This document shows, in pieces, positions 62,116 to 64,000 of a DNA stretch of 64,000 nt. Where the stretch lies: assembly GCF_029953595.1 (NCBI RefSeq), contig NZ_CP124535.1:1892001-1956000 (forward strand), in the 5' to 3' direction. The notes beneath the pieces were generated by a model. It had not been told where the DNA came from. It did no database searches and saw only the letters and a list, made by a program, of their open reading frames with translations. The position numbers and the translations under genes are program-made. Source of the stretch: Fuscovulum ytuae. GTDB taxonomy: Bacteria > Pseudomonadota > Alphaproteobacteria > Rhodobacterales > Rhodobacteraceae. The first letter of the stretch is position 1; every line of letters starts with the position of its first letter.

Positions 62116-64000
62116 TCCGTTTCCTCCCAGATGACCGCATCCACCGCGACGGCATCGCTGGCCGTCAGCATGAGCGGGTTGATCTCAATCTCTTCCAGTG
62201 TCGGGGTCGACCGCATCAGGTCTTGCAGCGCCATGACCGCTCTAATCGCCGCCGCCACCGCCGCCTTGGGCCGCCCACGATAGCCATCAAGCAGCGGCCA
62301 GAGCCGTAGACCACGCAGGGCTTGCGCAACCGCATCCTCTGTCACGGGCAAAACGAGGGTTACCGTATCGGCCAAAACTTCTGCCGTAACCCCGCCAAAA
62401 CCCAAAGTTACCGTCGCGCCATAGACGGGGTCGCGGCGCAGTCCGACCAGCAATTCGGCCACGACGCCCGTCACCATCTCTTCGGCAAGATAGCCCTGCG
62501 CCCCCGCCATTTCGGCCTGACCGTCCAGCGTCACAAGGCCCAAACGCACCGCACCTGCCTCGGTCTTATGTGCAAAACCAAGCCCTTTAAGCGCGAGCGG
62601 AGCGGTCAGCCCTGCCGCCTTGGCAGCCAATTCCAGCAGAGTTGGCGCGGTAGCAGAGCGCGGAACGGCCACCCCAGCGCCCGCGATGAGGGCCTTGGAC
62701 GACCCCTCATCGCGCATCTGCAATCTGCGGCCGCCCATTGCGGGCCATGGGCGCCACCCCCCCCGGTTCGGACCGGTTTGCGCAGCCTTGATAGCACCCA
62801 AAGCAGTTTCCAGACCCATCATTGGCACGACATTTGGCGCGGCCATCTTAACCGCCAAGGCCTCATCAAAATTCTCGGGCAGAGAGGCCACGGCAAAGGC
62901 GGGCTTGCCCGTGTTTTGCGACGCCGCCACAACGGCATCCAAGGCGGGCTGAAAACTAGACGGGTCGCAGCGGTCGGGGCGGGGCGGGTCGATGATGAAG
63001 ATGCCAGCATCATAGCCTGCCAGCATAGTTGTGAAGACATCCGTTGTGCGCGGCCCGTCACCCCAGATGAACGTATGATAATCCAAGGGATTGGAGATGA
63101 AGACGATCGGGCCAAGGATTTCGCTCAGCCGCTGCCTTTGAGCATCCGACGGTGGCGGGAAGTCCACGCCGAAAGGCGCAGCCAGGTCGGCCACCAGCCC
63201 CGCCTCGCCACCGGAGCAGGAAAGCGAGCAAAGACGCGGGCCGATCTGTGGGCCACAATGGTGGAAGATTTTAAGCGTTTCGATCAGTTCGGCAGGGGTC
63301 GCCACCTCAGCCACACCGCAGGCCCGCAGGAAAGCAGAGGAAGCAGCCCCCCCGCCTGCAAGCGAAGCTGTATGCGACGCAGCGGCGGTGCGAGACAGTT
63401 CCGTCTTGCCGGACTTGATACAGACAATCCCCTTGCCTGCCGCCCGCGCGCGTTCGGCCAGATCGGCGAAGGCCGTAGCATCGTCGATGCCTTCAACATA
63501 CATGCCCAGCGCCGTCACCCGCTCATCGGACAAGAGCGCATCCGCAAGCTCAGCCAGACCCACCTGCGCGGCATTGCCAAGGCAGGCGACATAGGCCACG
63601 GGCAGCCCGCGCGCCTGCATCGTCAGGTTGATGACAATGTTGGAGGATTGGGACAGAAGAGCCACCCCGCGATCCACCCGCACCCCGCCATGCTGATCCG
63701 GCCAAAGGAGCGCGCCGTCGAGATAGTTGATCACGCCGTAGCAATTGGGGCCAAGGATCGGCATGTCGCCTGCCGCCTGTACGAGGCGGGCCTGAAGATC
63801 GGCCTCTCCCGCCTCTTCCCAGCCCGAAGCAAAGCAAGTTGCCCCCCCTGCCCCCATCGCCGCCAGTTCCGCCACCACATCCAGCGTGGCATGTCGGTTG
63901 ACCCCAATAAAGGTGGCATCAGGGGCATGCGGCAAATCGGCAAGACTGCGGTAGCAGGGCACCCCAGAGATCTGATCACGCGTCGGATGAACGGGCCAAA
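62112..64000 (-). CDS. ADP-forming acyl-CoA synthetase (acetate--CoA ligase family), 5' end outside window
   Basis: At least 629 residues; the reading frame continues past the right edge, and the internal GTG at 63962 is not the start because WPVHPTRDQISG, a CoA-binding-domain segment, lies before it. Domains in order are the end of the CoA-binding Rossmann domain, the two succinyl-CoA-ligase-like flavodoxin domains with the phospho-His in ASHTASLAGG, and a C-terminal ATP-grasp domain from about residue 400 of the visible part. It activates a carboxylic acid with ATP and CoA. Coupling to a CaiD-like gene suggests carnitine or crotonobetaine, in place of the AMP-forming CaiC. Confidence 0.9.
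   Translation of the reverse strand, partial: WPVHPTRDQISGVPCYRSLADLPHAPDATFIGVNRHATLDVVAELAAMGAGGATCFASGWEEAGEADLQARLVQAAGDMPILGPNCYGVINYLDGALLWPDQHGGVRVDRGVALLSQSSNIVINLTMQARGLPVAYVACLGNAAQVGLAELADALLSDERVTALGMYVEGIDDATAFADLAERARAAGKGIVCIKSGKTELSRTAAASHTASLAGGGAASSAFLRACGVAEVATPAELIETLKIFHHCGPQIGPRLCSLSCSGGEAGLVADLAAPFGVDFPPPSDAQRQRLSEILGPIVFISNPLDYHTFIWGDGPRTTDVFTTMLAGYDAGIFIIDPPRPDRCDPSSFQPALDAVVAASQNTGKPAFAVASLPENFDEALAVKMAAPNVVPMMGLETALGAIKAAQTGPNRGGWRPWPAMGGRRLQMRDEGSSKALIAGAGVAVPRSATAPTLLELAAKAAGLTAPLALKGLGFAHKTEAGAVRLGLVTLDGQAEMAGAQGYLAEEMVTGVVAELLVGLRRDPVYGATVTLGFGGVTAEVLADTVTLVLPVTEDAVAQALRGLRLWPLLDGYRGRPKAAVAAAIRAVMALQDLMRSTPTLEEIEINPLMLTASDAVAVDAVIWEETE

Overview
The window is GC-rich, densely coded chromosomal DNA of an alphaproteobacterium, most likely from the Rhodobacterales (Rhodobacter/Paracoccus-like). 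The signs are a class I (archaeal-type) lysyl-tRNA synthetase, an L25/Ctc-type rplY next to pth, a tripartite tricarboxylate transporter with its own two-component system, many ATGA-type start/stop overlaps, and small hairpin repeats between genes. I see no integrase, transposase, plasmid or phage replication gene, rRNA operon or CRISPR array. One tRNA, tRNA-Ser(GCT), is present.

Region 1 (1-13.2 kb) is an accessory catabolic block. It has a three-subunit molybdenum hydroxylase (FAD, Fe-S and partial Mo subunits), a TetR regulator, a cyclase-family hydrolase coupled to a glutathione S-transferase, a FAD monooxygenase resembling 2,6-dihydroxypyridine 3-monooxygenase, a small cupin, and tctCBA uptake genes with an orphan binding protein and a TctD/TctE-like two-component system. 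Four copies of a 14-bp operator-like sequence, TTATCG-N4-ATAA, lie in the promoter regions of the molybdenum hydroxylase, tetR, the cyclase operon and the monooxygenase/cupin pair. This suggests one TetR-controlled regulon for uptake and hydroxylation of an aromatic, perhaps N-heteroaromatic, acid.

Region 2 (13.2-47.9 kb) is mostly housekeeping: an ExoD-like protein, adenine deaminase, an EamA exporter, a ribokinase-family kinase, a ThDP enzyme, ychF, trpA, a secreted trypsin-like protease, MarR/lldD, an MFS protein, rplY-pth-DUF2332, a serine hydrolase, ycjX-ycjF, truA, SulP, a large parallel beta-helix protein, lysS, a TerB-like protein, dacB, nadD, ettA and cspA. The spaces between genes hold several repeat families: a two-hairpin element, a 45-bp GCACAAAA element in three copies, an 80-90 bp tandem array and a 14-bp minisatellite.

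Region 3 (48.0-64 kb) is a second accessory block. It has an alpha/beta hydrolase coupled to a class II aldolase, and an operon of a CocE-type hydrolase, an oligopeptide-type ABC transporter and an alkaline-phosphatase-superfamily hydrolase. Divergent from that operon is a clear choline-sulfatase (betC). A choline-dehydrogenase-like GMC oxidoreductase follows, then a CaiD-like carnitinyl-CoA dehydratase coupled to a partial ADP-forming acyl-CoA ligase. Together these suggest scavenging of quaternary-amine compounds such as choline-O-sulfate, choline esters and carnitine; this last step is inference.

Start sites were moved inward from the longest open frame wherever a ribosome-binding site, a start/stop overlap or family N-termini supported it.
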